Shown here: in pieces, positions 34,735 to 42,840 of the stretch
How positions within the stretch are numbered: the first letter of the stretch is position 1
Layout of the letters: the number at the start of each line of letters is the position of its first letter
Assembly: GCA_037383845.1 (NCBI GenBank)
Contig: JARRON010000016.1
Coordinates: 62,001 to 126,000 of the forward strand
Reading direction: 5' to 3'
DNA length: 64,000 nt
Source: JARRON01 sp037383845
GTDB taxonomy: Bacteria > Pseudomonadota > Gammaproteobacteria > Steroidobacterales > XN24
Made by a program: the position numbers and the translations under genes
Notes under the pieces: generated by a model
Database searches by the model: none
What the model was told of the DNA's origin: nothing
The model's input: the letters and a program-made list of their open reading frames with translations, nothing else

Positions 34735-35656
34735 GGGTTTTCCGGGAGCGGGCGCCCGCCAGGGCGGTGGTGGCGGAGCCTGCCACCACCAGCAGGGCGC
34801 CCGCAAAAGCCAGGGCGTCGATGGGTTCCGGCGGCACGTGGTCGGGGAACCAGCTGTGGGCGACGGCCACCACCCCGAGGGTGGCCAGGGGCGTGATGGC
34901 CAGCACCGCGCTGACCCGGCTGGCTTCCCAGGCCCGGATGGCCTCCGCGAAGCAGCCGTAGGCCACCAGGGTGTTGACGCTGCAGAAGGCCAGCAGGCCC
35001 AGGGCCGCGCCGTCCAGTTCCAGCACCGCTGCCGGCCGGGCCGCAGGCAGCAGCAGCGGCACCGCGGCCACGTACACCACGACGAGTACCACCGCCGGCG
35101 ACAGTGTGGCCCCCAGCTTCTTCTGGGCCAGGCCGTAGCAGGCCCAGGCGACAGCCGCCGCGACGATGAGGAGGAACCCGCGGCCCGGCCCGGCGTCCGG
35201 ACTGGCCAGCAGCGCCAGCCGGTCATGGAAGAAGATGACCAGCCCGGCCACGAGTATGGACAGGCCGACCCACTGGCGTCGCCGGAAGCGCTCGCCGAAC
35301 AGAAACAGGCCGCCGAGGAGCAGGAACATCGGCGCGAGCTGGATCAGGACCTGGGCGGAACCGGGCTGGATGTGGCTCAGGCCGAGGAGGTAGAGGACGT
35401 AGTTGCCCACCAGCCCGAACACTGCCGCCGCCAGCAGGGCCACGACGGGCAGCGCGACCCGGCCGCGGCGGGGAAGCCCGGCGCGGATCAGCAGCCACCC
35501 TCCCAGCAGCACCGCGGCAACCAGGAAGCGGTACCAGGTGATGGTCCAGGGATCCATGTAGACCAGCAGCGCCTTGAGCGCCACGGGCAGCACGGCCCAG
35601 CACGCCACCGTGGCGAGGGTCAGGTAGAGCCCGCGGCGCCAGTCCGGCTCCGTCAC
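34727..35656 (-). CDS. EamA family (DMT) transporter
   Basis: A 309-residue inner membrane transporter with about ten helices in two repeats (VTEPDWRRG start, WAVLPVALKALLVYMDPWTI, GNYVLYLLGLSHIQPGSAQV, PLATLGVVAVAHSWFP). Start is GTG 35656, which overlaps the cupin stop (GTGA); an upstream ATG at 35707 lies inside the cupin gene and is less likely. Overlaps on both sides tie it to the cupin and PLP-enzyme genes. Substrate unknown. Confidence 0.9.
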   Translation of the reverse strand: MTEPDWRRGLYLTLATVACWAVLPVALKALLVYMDPWTITWYRFLVAAVLLGGWLLIRAGLPRRGRVALPVVALLAAAVFGLVGNYVLYLLGLSHIQPGSAQVLIQLAPMFLLLGGLFLFGERFRRRQWVGLSILVAGLVIFFHDRLALLASPDAGPGRGFLLIVAAAVAWACYGLAQKKLGATLSPAVVLVVVYVAAVPLLLPAARPAAVLELDGAALGLLAFCSVNTLVAYGCFAEAIRAWEASRVSAVLAITPLATLGVVAVAHSWFPDHVPPEPIDALAFAGALLVVAGSATTALAGARSRKTHD

Positions 35657-36231
35657 CCGGGCGGCTTCCCGTCCCGGTAGCTGGACGGCTGGAACCGGGG
35701 GGTGCACACGCAGTAGAAGACCAGCTCCTCCGGCCCATCGCAGCGGATCCGCTGGGCGGTCTCCGACGGAATCACGACCACGTCGCCGGGTCCGACGGCT
35801 TCGGGGGAGCGGTCGCCCAGCTCGACGGTGCCACTGCCGCTGACGACCAGGTAGCGCTCCACGGTGTCGACCAGGTAGTGCCAGCGAGTTGTTTCGCCCG
35901 GTAGCAGCCGCGCCCGGGCGATGGAAACCTCCGGGTCCCGCGGCACGTTCCAGCTCTCCAGGATTCGAACGCCTTCTGACGTGAGCCTTTCGTCTTCCTC
36001 GCCGGGGCGGACCAGTTCGCTGTGCGGCGTCGCTGCCCGGGCGCTGTCGCGCATCACCCGCCGGGACTCGGCGATCAGGAACTCCTCGTCTACCGGTGAC
36101 AGGTCGAAACGCCGGCAGGCCTCCTCCACGGCGACGGGATCATGTCGTCCCTCCGCCGAGAGCCAGCCGATGGCCTGGCGCAGGGCCTGTCCCCGGGGCG
36201 GATGCCCTCTCCTGTGACTGTTGTCGGTCAA
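35653..36231 (-). CDS. cupin domain protein
   Basis: A 192-residue protein with a helical N-terminal half (RQAIGWLSAEGRHD, RRFDLSPVDEEFLIAESRRVM) and a C-terminal cupin barrel (LLPGETTRWHYLVDTVERYL, VVSGSGTVELGDRSPEAVGPGDVVVIP). Only one clear His lies in the usual metal site (WHYLVDTVERY), so metal binding is uncertain. Start is TTG 36231, supported by a GAAGAG ribosome site 8 bases before it. It is the first gene of the operon with the EamA transporter and PLP enzyme; it may be a regulatory or enzyme partner. Confidence 0.8.
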   Translation of the reverse strand: MTDNSHRRGHPPRGQALRQAIGWLSAEGRHDPVAVEEACRRFDLSPVDEEFLIAESRRVMRDSARAATPHSELVRPGEEDERLTSEGVRILESWNVPRDPEVSIARARLLPGETTRWHYLVDTVERYLVVSGSGTVELGDRSPEAVGPGDVVVIPSETAQRIRCDGPEELVFYCVCTPRFQPSSYRDGKPPG

Positions 36232-36303
36232 TTTGCAGACTCTTCGTTTCGGCTATTATCGGTTGCTGGGGATGCCGTTGGAACGCCACGGGCCAGCTGA
36301 ATC

Positions 36304-37023
36304 ATGAATGCGCCGGCCACAGACCATCTCGATGCGCTCAAGGCCGACGCAGCGTCGGCAGACGTGGTCGTTTTCGCATCCCGCATCTCCGACGTCCGGG
36401 ACATCGTCGCACGGATGGAGGATCTGGAGATTCCCCACCGGCTCGTCATCATGGCCATGGGGGAGGCGGACCAGCGGCACCGGTTCCACGTGCTGGAAGA
36501 ATGGACCGGCTGGCGGACCCTTCCCCAGGTGTTCGTCAACGGCCAGTTCATTGGCGGTCCCCGGGAACTCCTCCGCCATCGGCGACTGCAGGGACACGCG
36601 CCGGGGGCCGGCGCCTGGCTGGGCTATCTTGGGCTTGTCCCTTTCGCCCTGGCCCTGGCCGGCATGCTGTTCGGCGAACCCGGCGCCCGGGAGTATTTCG
36701 CCCGCCAGTTCCTGGCCTATGGCGCCGTGATCCTGTCGTTCGTCGGTGCCGTGCACTGGGGCGTAGCCCTGTCAGGCGCCCGGCGTCGGCCCGCCGCGCG
36801 CATGCTGGTGAGCGTGCTGCCCGCACTGGTGGCCTGGGCTGCCCTGCTTCTGCCCCCTGCGCCGGCGGCCTGGCTGCTCCTGGCGGGTTTTGTCGGCGTG
36901 AGGATCTGGGAGCTCACGGAACGCGGACGCTCCGGCCTGCCCGACTGGTATCTGAAACTTCGCTCGCGACTGACCGGGGCTGTCGCCCTGTTTCTCGTGG
37001 TCTTCGCAGTGGCGGCGCCTTGA
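36304..37023 (+). CDS. cysteine-less glutaredoxin-like domain fused to DUF3429 membrane domain
   Basis: A 239-residue fusion. Residues about 15-95 follow the glutaredoxin pattern: VVVFASRISDVRDIVARME at the first strand/helix, GWRTLPQVFVNGQFIGGPRE with the cis-Pro and GG(P) motif. But where glutaredoxins have CPYC or CGFS, this protein has SRISD, so no redox Cys is present. Residues 105-239 are a membrane DUF3429 domain with four helices (YLGLVPFALALAGML, FLAYGAVILSFVGAVHWG, LPALVAWAALLLPP, LTGAVALFLVVFAV). The domain may sense or bind rather than reduce. Start ATG 36304. Confidence 0.85.
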   Translation: MNAPATDHLDALKADAASADVVVFASRISDVRDIVARMEDLEIPHRLVIMAMGEADQRHRFHVLEEWTGWRTLPQVFVNGQFIGGPRELLRHRRLQGHAPGAGAWLGYLGLVPFALALAGMLFGEPGAREYFARQFLAYGAVILSFVGAVHWGVALSGARRRPAARMLVSVLPALVAWAALLLPPAPAAWLLLAGFVGVRIWELTERGRSGLPDWYLKLRSRLTGAVALFLVVFAVAAP

Positions 37024-37071
37024 GCCGGCTGATAGCCTGTGGTCGTCGCTCGCCACCCATCGGAGGATCGG

Positions 37072-38628
37072 ATGCCTGACTCCCTCGCATCGGGCATCCT
37101 GGTCCAGGAGATTCCGGGTCGCGAGACCGAGCTGGATGCTTTCCCGGAGGGCGTGGCGGCCTTCGTGGGAGAGGCCGCCCGGGGCCCGGTGGATGGCCCG
37201 CGGCTCCTGCACAGCTACCAGGACTTCGAGCAGAACTACGGCGCGGCCGGCGCGGAGACGCCCCTTCAGCGCTGCGTGAAGGATTTCTTCGCCGCCGGCG
37301 GCCGCCAGGCGGCGGTGGTACGGGTGACCAACGGCGCACGGCGCTGCACCCTGCGGCTGCCCGGCGCCGAGGGTCCTCTCGTGCTCGAGGCCGTGAACCC
37401 GGGTCGCCGGGAATGGCTGCGAGCCTCGGTGGACTACGACGGCGTGGACCCCCAGGACACGGGGTGCTTCAACCTGGTCGTGCAGCGCCTGCGGGTGCCC
37501 AACTCGGAGCGGGTCGCGGAACAGGAGATCTACGCCCGGGTCTCGGTAGTGCCAGGGGCCGACCGCTACATCGCCGACGAGCTGCTGGAGTCCGGGCTGG
37601 TCCGGGTCAGTGGCGCGGTACCCCCGTCCAGGCCGGCGCCGACGGTCAGCGGGGCGCCGGGCTATCCGGTGACGTGGATCGCCTCCGGCGCCGACGGCAG
37701 CGACGGCGCGGCCCTGACCGACTACGACATGGTTGGCTCCCTGGCCGGCGGGACCGGGCTGCTGGCCCTCCAGGCCCTGCCGCGGGTGGACCTCCTGTGC
37801 CTGCCGCCGGGACCCGACGGTCGTCGGCCGGGGGCGACCCTGCTGCTGTCAGCACTGCGGTACTGCCGCCAGCGACACGCCATCCTGCTGCTGGAGCCGC
37901 CGGCGGACACCGCCGATACGGCGGCGGCCCTGGCCTGGCTGGATGGCCTGAACATTGCCGGCGAGAACGCGGCGGCTTTCTTCCCCGGTCTGGGCAGCCT
38001 GGGGGGTGGGGCGCCCCGTCCCGTGTGCGGCGCCGTGGCCGGGGCGCTGGCCCGCAGCGGCTCGGCCAGCGCGCCGATGGTCGGCGGTGGGCTGCGGCCG
38101 GCCCTGGAGGTGCCGCCGGAGGATCGCCGCCGCCTGTTTTCCGCGGGCATCAACGTCGTGGTGCGCTCCGCCGGCGGCCGCCTGGTCGTGGAGGGTGACC
38201 GGACCCTTGCGCCCGCGGAAGGCGGCGTGCCGGCTTTCCGGTCCCTGGCGGCGCGGCGGCTCGCCCTCGGCATGGAAGAGACGCTGCTTCACGGGACGCG
38301 CTGGGTGCTCTTCGACACGCCGGGTCCGGGGCGGACAGAGGACCTGAGGCGCCAGCTGGAGGCCTGGCTGGAGTCCATGCGTTTCGCCGGCCGGCTTGCG
38401 GGCGACCGGGAGGACGCCTGGTTCGTGGACCTGTCGGCCCTGGAGGCGGCGGGCGAGGAGGCCCGGAAGCACGTGGAGTTCGCCCTCGGCTTCGCTCCCC
38501 GTCGTCCACGGGAGTTCGTGATCCTGAGGGTCGTCCACGGCATCCAGGGCGGCCGGGTCGTGCCCGTCTCGGCGGAACGCTGGGCGATGTCCCGGACCGG
38601 CCCCGGAGAAGCTGCCCGGGGCGCCTGA
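37072..38628 (+). CDS. phage-type contractile tail sheath family protein, apparently orphan
   Basis: A 518-residue protein of the contractile tail sheath family (phage, R-type pyocin, extracellular contraction systems). The N terminus SGILVQEIPGRETELDAFPE and GVAAFVGEAARGPVDGP, then LLHSYQDFEQNYG, is the family's opening block. The C-terminal domain is typical: RRLALGMEETLLHGTRWVLF, LRRQLEAWLESMRFAGRLAG, AWFVDLSALEAAG and GFAPRRPREFVILRVVHGIQ. Start ATG 37072 with GGAGG ribosome site 5 bases upstream. No tube, baseplate, spike or chaperone gene is in the window; flanking genes are metabolic. Confidence 0.87.
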   Translation: MPDSLASGILVQEIPGRETELDAFPEGVAAFVGEAARGPVDGPRLLHSYQDFEQNYGAAGAETPLQRCVKDFFAAGGRQAAVVRVTNGARRCTLRLPGAEGPLVLEAVNPGRREWLRASVDYDGVDPQDTGCFNLVVQRLRVPNSERVAEQEIYARVSVVPGADRYIADELLESGLVRVSGAVPPSRPAPTVSGAPGYPVTWIASGADGSDGAALTDYDMVGSLAGGTGLLALQALPRVDLLCLPPGPDGRRPGATLLLSALRYCRQRHAILLLEPPADTADTAAALAWLDGLNIAGENAAAFFPGLGSLGGGAPRPVCGAVAGALARSGSASAPMVGGGLRPALEVPPEDRRRLFSAGINVVVRSAGGRLVVEGDRTLAPAEGGVPAFRSLAARRLALGMEETLLHGTRWVLFDTPGPGRTEDLRRQLEAWLESMRFAGRLAGDREDAWFVDLSALEAAGEEARKHVEFALGFAPRRPREFVILRVVHGIQGGRVVPVSAERWAMSRTGPGEAARGA

Positions 38629-38634
38629 CCGCTC

Positions 38635-39135
38635 GTGTCTTCCTGGATCCGCTACTTTGCCTACGGCTCCAATCTGCATCCGGGCTGGATGCGCCGGCGG
38701 GTTCCCTCCGCCAGGATCCTGGGCGCCGCGACCCTTCCGGACCACGCCCTGGCGTTTCGCAAGAGGGGCCGGGACGGCTCAGCCAAGTCTGACGCGGCGC
38801 CGGCTGCGGATGCGGTGCTGCCCGGGGCGGTTTACGAGATGCGGGCCGATGATCTTCCCAGGCTCGGCGCTGCCGAAGGAGGCTACCGGCAGGGCGCGGT
38901 GATGGTGGAGACGGCGGCGGGACCCGTGGAAGGATTCGCCTGGTTTGCCCGCGAGGAACATCACGTCACCGGGCTTCCGCCCTGGGACTGGTACGTGAGC
39001 CTGATCCTGGAGGGCGCCCGGTTCCACGGCCTGCCGGAATCCCATCGGCGCTGGCTGGCCGGCGTCGCGGCGGCGCCGGACCCGGACCCGGACCGGGCGG
39101 CCCTGGCCAGGGCCGTGCTCGAGTCCGACCTCTAG
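38635..39135 (+). CDS. gamma-glutamylcyclotransferase family protein
   Basis: A 166-residue AIG2/GGCT-fold enzyme. The family turns gamma-glutamyl amino acids or amines into 5-oxoproline. The N-terminal substrate loop YFAYGSNL (residues 7-14) and catalytic Glu E81 (LPRLGAAEGGYR) are present. Start is GTG 38635, 6 bp after the sheath gene stop; no strong ribosome site is seen. The 3' end overlaps the stop of the convergent 5-oxoprolinase gene by 4 bp (palindromic CTAG). Because that enzyme consumes 5-oxoproline, the two together would form part of a gamma-glutamyl cycle. Confidence 0.88.
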   Translation: MSSWIRYFAYGSNLHPGWMRRRVPSARILGAATLPDHALAFRKRGRDGSAKSDAAPAADAVLPGAVYEMRADDLPRLGAAEGGYRQGAVMVETAAGPVEGFAWFAREEHHVTGLPPWDWYVSLILEGARFHGLPESHRRWLAGVAAAPDPDPDRAALARAVLESDL

Positions 39136-42100
39136 CCAGACCGCCCTTTGTCCGGGCTTCCGTAGCCGCCGCCGCCGGGGGTTCTCACCTCGAGAACATC
39201 GCCGGGCCCAAGCTCCGCGACGAAGGTGCCCGGCATGTCCTGCGCGGTGCCGTCGGGTGCCACGATGATGTTGCGCCCGGGCCGGCCGGGTTCGCCTCCC
39301 GCCAGGCCGAAGGGGGGTATCCGCCGACGGTTGGACATGACCGCGACGGTCACCGGCTCCCCGAACCGGAGCCTGCGGATGACGCCGTCGCCGCCGGTGT
39401 GCAGGCCGTTGCCCCCGGAACCGCGCCGGATACCGAACCGTTCCACTCTCACCGGGTGTCGCAGTTCCAGGATCTCGGGATCGGTCAGGCGGGAGTTGGT
39501 CATGTGGGTGTGGACCGCCGAGGCACCGTCGAAGCCGGGGCCGGCCCCCGCGCCCCCGCAGAGGGTCTCGTAATACTGGTGGCCGGGGTTGCCGAAGGTG
39601 ACGTTGTTCATGGTGCCCTGGGAGGCCGCCGCCACGCCGAGGGCGCCGAACAGGGCGTCCACCACGCACTGGGAGGTTTCCACGTTGCCGCCGGCTACCG
39701 CTGCCGGCCATTTCGGGTTGAGCAGGCTGCCCTCCGGTATGACCAGGTCCACGGGGTCCAGGCAGCCGTCGTTGAGCGGGATATCCCGTTCGACAAGGCA
39801 GCGGAACACGTACAGCACCGCCGCCCGGCAAACGGCCGCCGGCGCGTTCAGGTTGCCGGGGGACTGGGGCGACGTGCCCGTGAAGTCCACGCGGACGCGG
39901 CCCGCCTGCGGGTCGGGGACAATGTTCACGCAGACCGTCTCGCCCCCGTCCATGGCCAGGCTGAAGCGACCCGGCGGGAGATCCGCAATGGCTCGACGAA
40001 CCGCCGACGCCGCATTGGCCTTGATGTGCCCCATGTAGGCTGCCACCGTCTCCCGGCCGAACTCCCGGATCATTTTCTCCAGTTCCTGGTAGCCGCGGCG
40101 GTTGGCCGCCAGCTGTGCCCTCAGGTCGGCAAGGTTCTGTTCGGGGTTGCGGGCCGGCCATTCGCCGGAGTCCAGGAGCTGCCTGATGCCTGCCTCGTCG
40201 AAGCGGCCCTGGGATACGAGCCGGAAACCCCGGATCAGCACGCCTTCTTCGTCGATATGCCGGCTCGCCGGTGGCATGGAGCCCGGCGTCATCCCGCCGA
40301 CGTCGGCGTGGTGTGCGCGGGAGGCGAGGAAACAGGCCGGGGCGGCGTCGTTGTCCTCGAAGTACGGCGTGACCACCGTGACGTCGGGCAGGTGGGTGCC
40401 GCCGCCGTAAGGGTCGTTGAGCACGAAGCTGTCCCCGGGTTTCACGTCGCCTGAGAACTGCAGCGCGATGGCCCGCACGCTTTCGCCCATGGAACCCAGG
40501 TGGACCGGCATGTGCGGCGCATTGGCCACCAGTCGGCCGGCGGAATCGAAGACCGCGCAGGAATAGTCCAGCCGTTCCTTGATGTTTACCGAGGCGGCGG
40601 TGTTCTGCAGCACGCCGCCCATCTGCTCGGCGACGTGCATGAACCGGTTGTTGAAGACCTCCAGCAGCACCGGGTCCGCCTGGGTGCCGGCTTCCCGTTG
40701 CGGAGGCGCCCCCCGCCGTTCCAGCAACAGGTTTTCACCCTCGTCGCGCCGGGCACTCCAGCCCGGCGCAACCCACGTGGTGGCGTCGTCCTCCACGATG
40801 ATGGCGGGACCGGCGATCGTGGCCCCCAGCGGGACGTCACCGCGGTGCTGGCGCGGGACCCGCCGCCACCGGCCGCCGGCCCAGGCCATGCAGTGCTGCT
40901 CGGATGACCGCGCATGCCCGGAGGAGGGCGCGGGCATCGATTCCGGATCCCGTCCGCCACCGCGACTCTCCAGCTCCATGGACTCTGCCACCAGCCCCCT
41001 GGGCTCGACGAAGCCGAAGCGCTCCAGGTGAGCCTGCTCGAAGGCCGAGCGCATGGCCTCCGGTGAGCCCGCGGGCACGTCCAGCGTCGTGTCGCTGCCC
41101 TCGTAGCGCAACCGGACGCGACGGATGAACCGGATGTCTTCGGCCGCCACGCCCTGGGTCTCCAGGGCGGCTGCACCCTCGGTTTCCAGCTCACGGAACC
41201 GGTCCGCGAGGTCGCCGGCGGCAGCCAGCGGCACCGGCACGGGTGCCTGGCGCAGGTCGATCAGGTCCGCCAGCCCGGTGCCCCAGGCCGAGAGTACACC
41301 GGCGGCCGGAGGCATGAGCACCCGGCGGATGCCCAGGGCATCGGCCACTGCGCAGGCGTGCTGGCCCGCGGCGCCGCCGAAGCCGCAGAGGGTGAAGGCG
41401 GAGGGATCTGCTCCGCGGCGCACGGACACCTGCTTTACGGCGCGGGCCATGCGTTCCACGGCAATCTCCAGGAAGCCTTCGGCGACGGCCTCCACCTCCA
41501 TGGGACGCCCGGCCTCCTCCAGGCGCGCGGCGACGTCATGGAAGGCCCGTTCGGCCGCCCCGCGGTCCAGGGGGGCGTCGCCGTCGTGCCCGAACACCGG
41601 CGGCAGGAACCCGGGCTGGATCCGTCCCAGGAGGAGGTTCGCGTCCGTCACCGCCAGGGGACCGCCCTTGCCGTAACACGCCGGCCCGGGATCTGCGCCC
41701 GCGGAGGCCGGCCCTACCTGGAAGCGGTCGTCCTCCAGCCGCAGGACGGACCCGCCGCCGGCGGCGACGGTGTGGACGGCGAGCATCGGCGCCTGGATCC
41801 GGACGCCGGCCACGGTGCCGTCCAGGCGCCGCTCAAACTCTCCGTCGAACAGGCATACGTCCGTGGACGTGCCACCCATGTCGAAGCCGATGAGTCGCTC
41901 GAGCCCGGCCCGGCGGCCGGCGGCGGCCATGCCCACCACACCGCCGGCGGGGCCGGACAACACGCTATCGCGGCCGCGGAAGCGCGAGGCCTCCGCAAGA
42001 CCGCCGCTGGACTGCATGAACAGCAGCCGCCGCCCTGCCAGGGGCCGGCGGATCCGTTCCACGTACCGGGACAGGACCGGCGACAGGTAGGCGTCCGCCA

Positions 42101-42728
42101 CCGTCGTATCGCCCCGCGGAACAATGCGGGCCAGGGGGCTGACCTCGTGGGAGACCGACACCTGGTCGAATCCCGCCTGAGCCGCGAGCCGCGCGGCGGC
42201 GGCCTCGTGACGCGGGTGGCGGTAGCCGTGGAGGAACACGATGGCGGCGGCCCGAAGGCCGCGGTCCCGGGCTTCAGCCAGCCCTTCTGCCAGGGCCGCC
42301 TCGTCCAGGGCCTCCAGCACCGTACCATCGGCGTCGATCCGCTCCGGTGCTTCCAGCACGTCGGCGTAGAGCGCGGGGGGGAGTCGGATATCCAGGTCGA
42401 ACAGTCGCGGACGCTGCTGGTAACCGATGGCCAGTACGTCGGCGAAACCGCGGGTGACCACCAGCAACGTGGGCTCGCCGGTCCGCTCCAGGAGAGCGTT
42501 GGTGGCCACGGTGGTGCCCATGCGCACCGCGTGCACGGGCGCGTCCGCCAGCCGGGAGACGTCGTCCAGGCCGAGGAAGCGGCGCATGGCCTCAAGGCCC
42601 GCATCGGCGTAGCGAGCCGGGTCCTCGGACAGCAGCTTCATGGTCTGCAGACCGCCGTCGGGGCGGCGGGCCACCACGTCAGTGAAAGTGCCGCCCCGGT
42701 CGATCCAGAAACTCCAGCCCTCCGGCAA
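39132..42728 (-). CDS. 5-oxoprolinase (hydantoinase A/B fusion)
   Basis: A 1198-residue ATP-dependent 5-oxoprolinase-type enzyme. The N-terminal hydantoinase A half starts WIDRGGTFTDVVARRPDG and has NALLERTGEPTLLVVTRGFAD, the GFDMGGTSTDVCLFDG-like phosphate loop and FGGAAGQHACAVA. The C-terminal hydantoinase B half contains LRRAIADLP and VNIVPDPQAGRVRVDFTGTS, and ends PGGGGYGSPDKG. Start is TTG 42728 with a GGAGGAGC ribosome site 6 bases upstream; it is chosen over ATG 42860, which lies inside the divergent symporter start region. It hydrolyses 5-oxoproline to glutamate with ATP. Hydantoins are an alternative substrate class. Confidence 0.92.
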   Translation of the reverse strand: MPEGWSFWIDRGGTFTDVVARRPDGGLQTMKLLSEDPARYADAGLEAMRRFLGLDDVSRLADAPVHAVRMGTTVATNALLERTGEPTLLVVTRGFADVLAIGYQQRPRLFDLDIRLPPALYADVLEAPERIDADGTVLEALDEAALAEGLAEARDRGLRAAAIVFLHGYRHPRHEAAAARLAAQAGFDQVSVSHEVSPLARIVPRGDTTVADAYLSPVLSRYVERIRRPLAGRRLLFMQSSGGLAEASRFRGRDSVLSGPAGGVVGMAAAGRRAGLERLIGFDMGGTSTDVCLFDGEFERRLDGTVAGVRIQAPMLAVHTVAAGGGSVLRLEDDRFQVGPASAGADPGPACYGKGGPLAVTDANLLLGRIQPGFLPPVFGHDGDAPLDRGAAERAFHDVAARLEEAGRPMEVEAVAEGFLEIAVERMARAVKQVSVRRGADPSAFTLCGFGGAAGQHACAVADALGIRRVLMPPAAGVLSAWGTGLADLIDLRQAPVPVPLAAAGDLADRFRELETEGAAALETQGVAAEDIRFIRRVRLRYEGSDTTLDVPAGSPEAMRSAFEQAHLERFGFVEPRGLVAESMELESRGGGRDPESMPAPSSGHARSSEQHCMAWAGGRWRRVPRQHRGDVPLGATIAGPAIIVEDDATTWVAPGWSARRDEGENLLLERRGAPPQREAGTQADPVLLEVFNNRFMHVAEQMGGVLQNTAASVNIKERLDYSCAVFDSAGRLVANAPHMPVHLGSMGESVRAIALQFSGDVKPGDSFVLNDPYGGGTHLPDVTVVTPYFEDNDAAPACFLASRAHHADVGGMTPGSMPPASRHIDEEGVLIRGFRLVSQGRFDEAGIRQLLDSGEWPARNPEQNLADLRAQLAANRRGYQELEKMIREFGRETVAAYMGHIKANAASAVRRAIADLPPGRFSLAMDGGETVCVNIVPDPQAGRVRVDFTGTSPQSPGNLNAPAAVCRAAVLYVFRCLVERDIPLNDGCLDPVDLVIPEGSLLNPKWPAAVAGGNVETSQCVVDALFGALGVAAASQGTMNNVTFGNPGHQYYETLCGGAGAGPGFDGASAVHTHMTNSRLTDPEILELRHPVRVERFGIRRGSGGNGLHTGGDGVIRRLRFGEPVTVAVMSNRRRIPPFGLAGGEPGRPGRNIIVAPDGTAQDMPGTFVAELGPGDVLEVRTPGGGGYGSPDKGRSG

Positions 42729-42840
42729 GACGTTGCTCCTCCGGTCCCGGTGAATCCGGCGTGTCGGGCGAGTCATTGTAGGGCCGCTGCCCCAGCTTGC
42801 TACACTGCGCCGCAGCTTCCCCGTCGCATAAAGGAACCCC

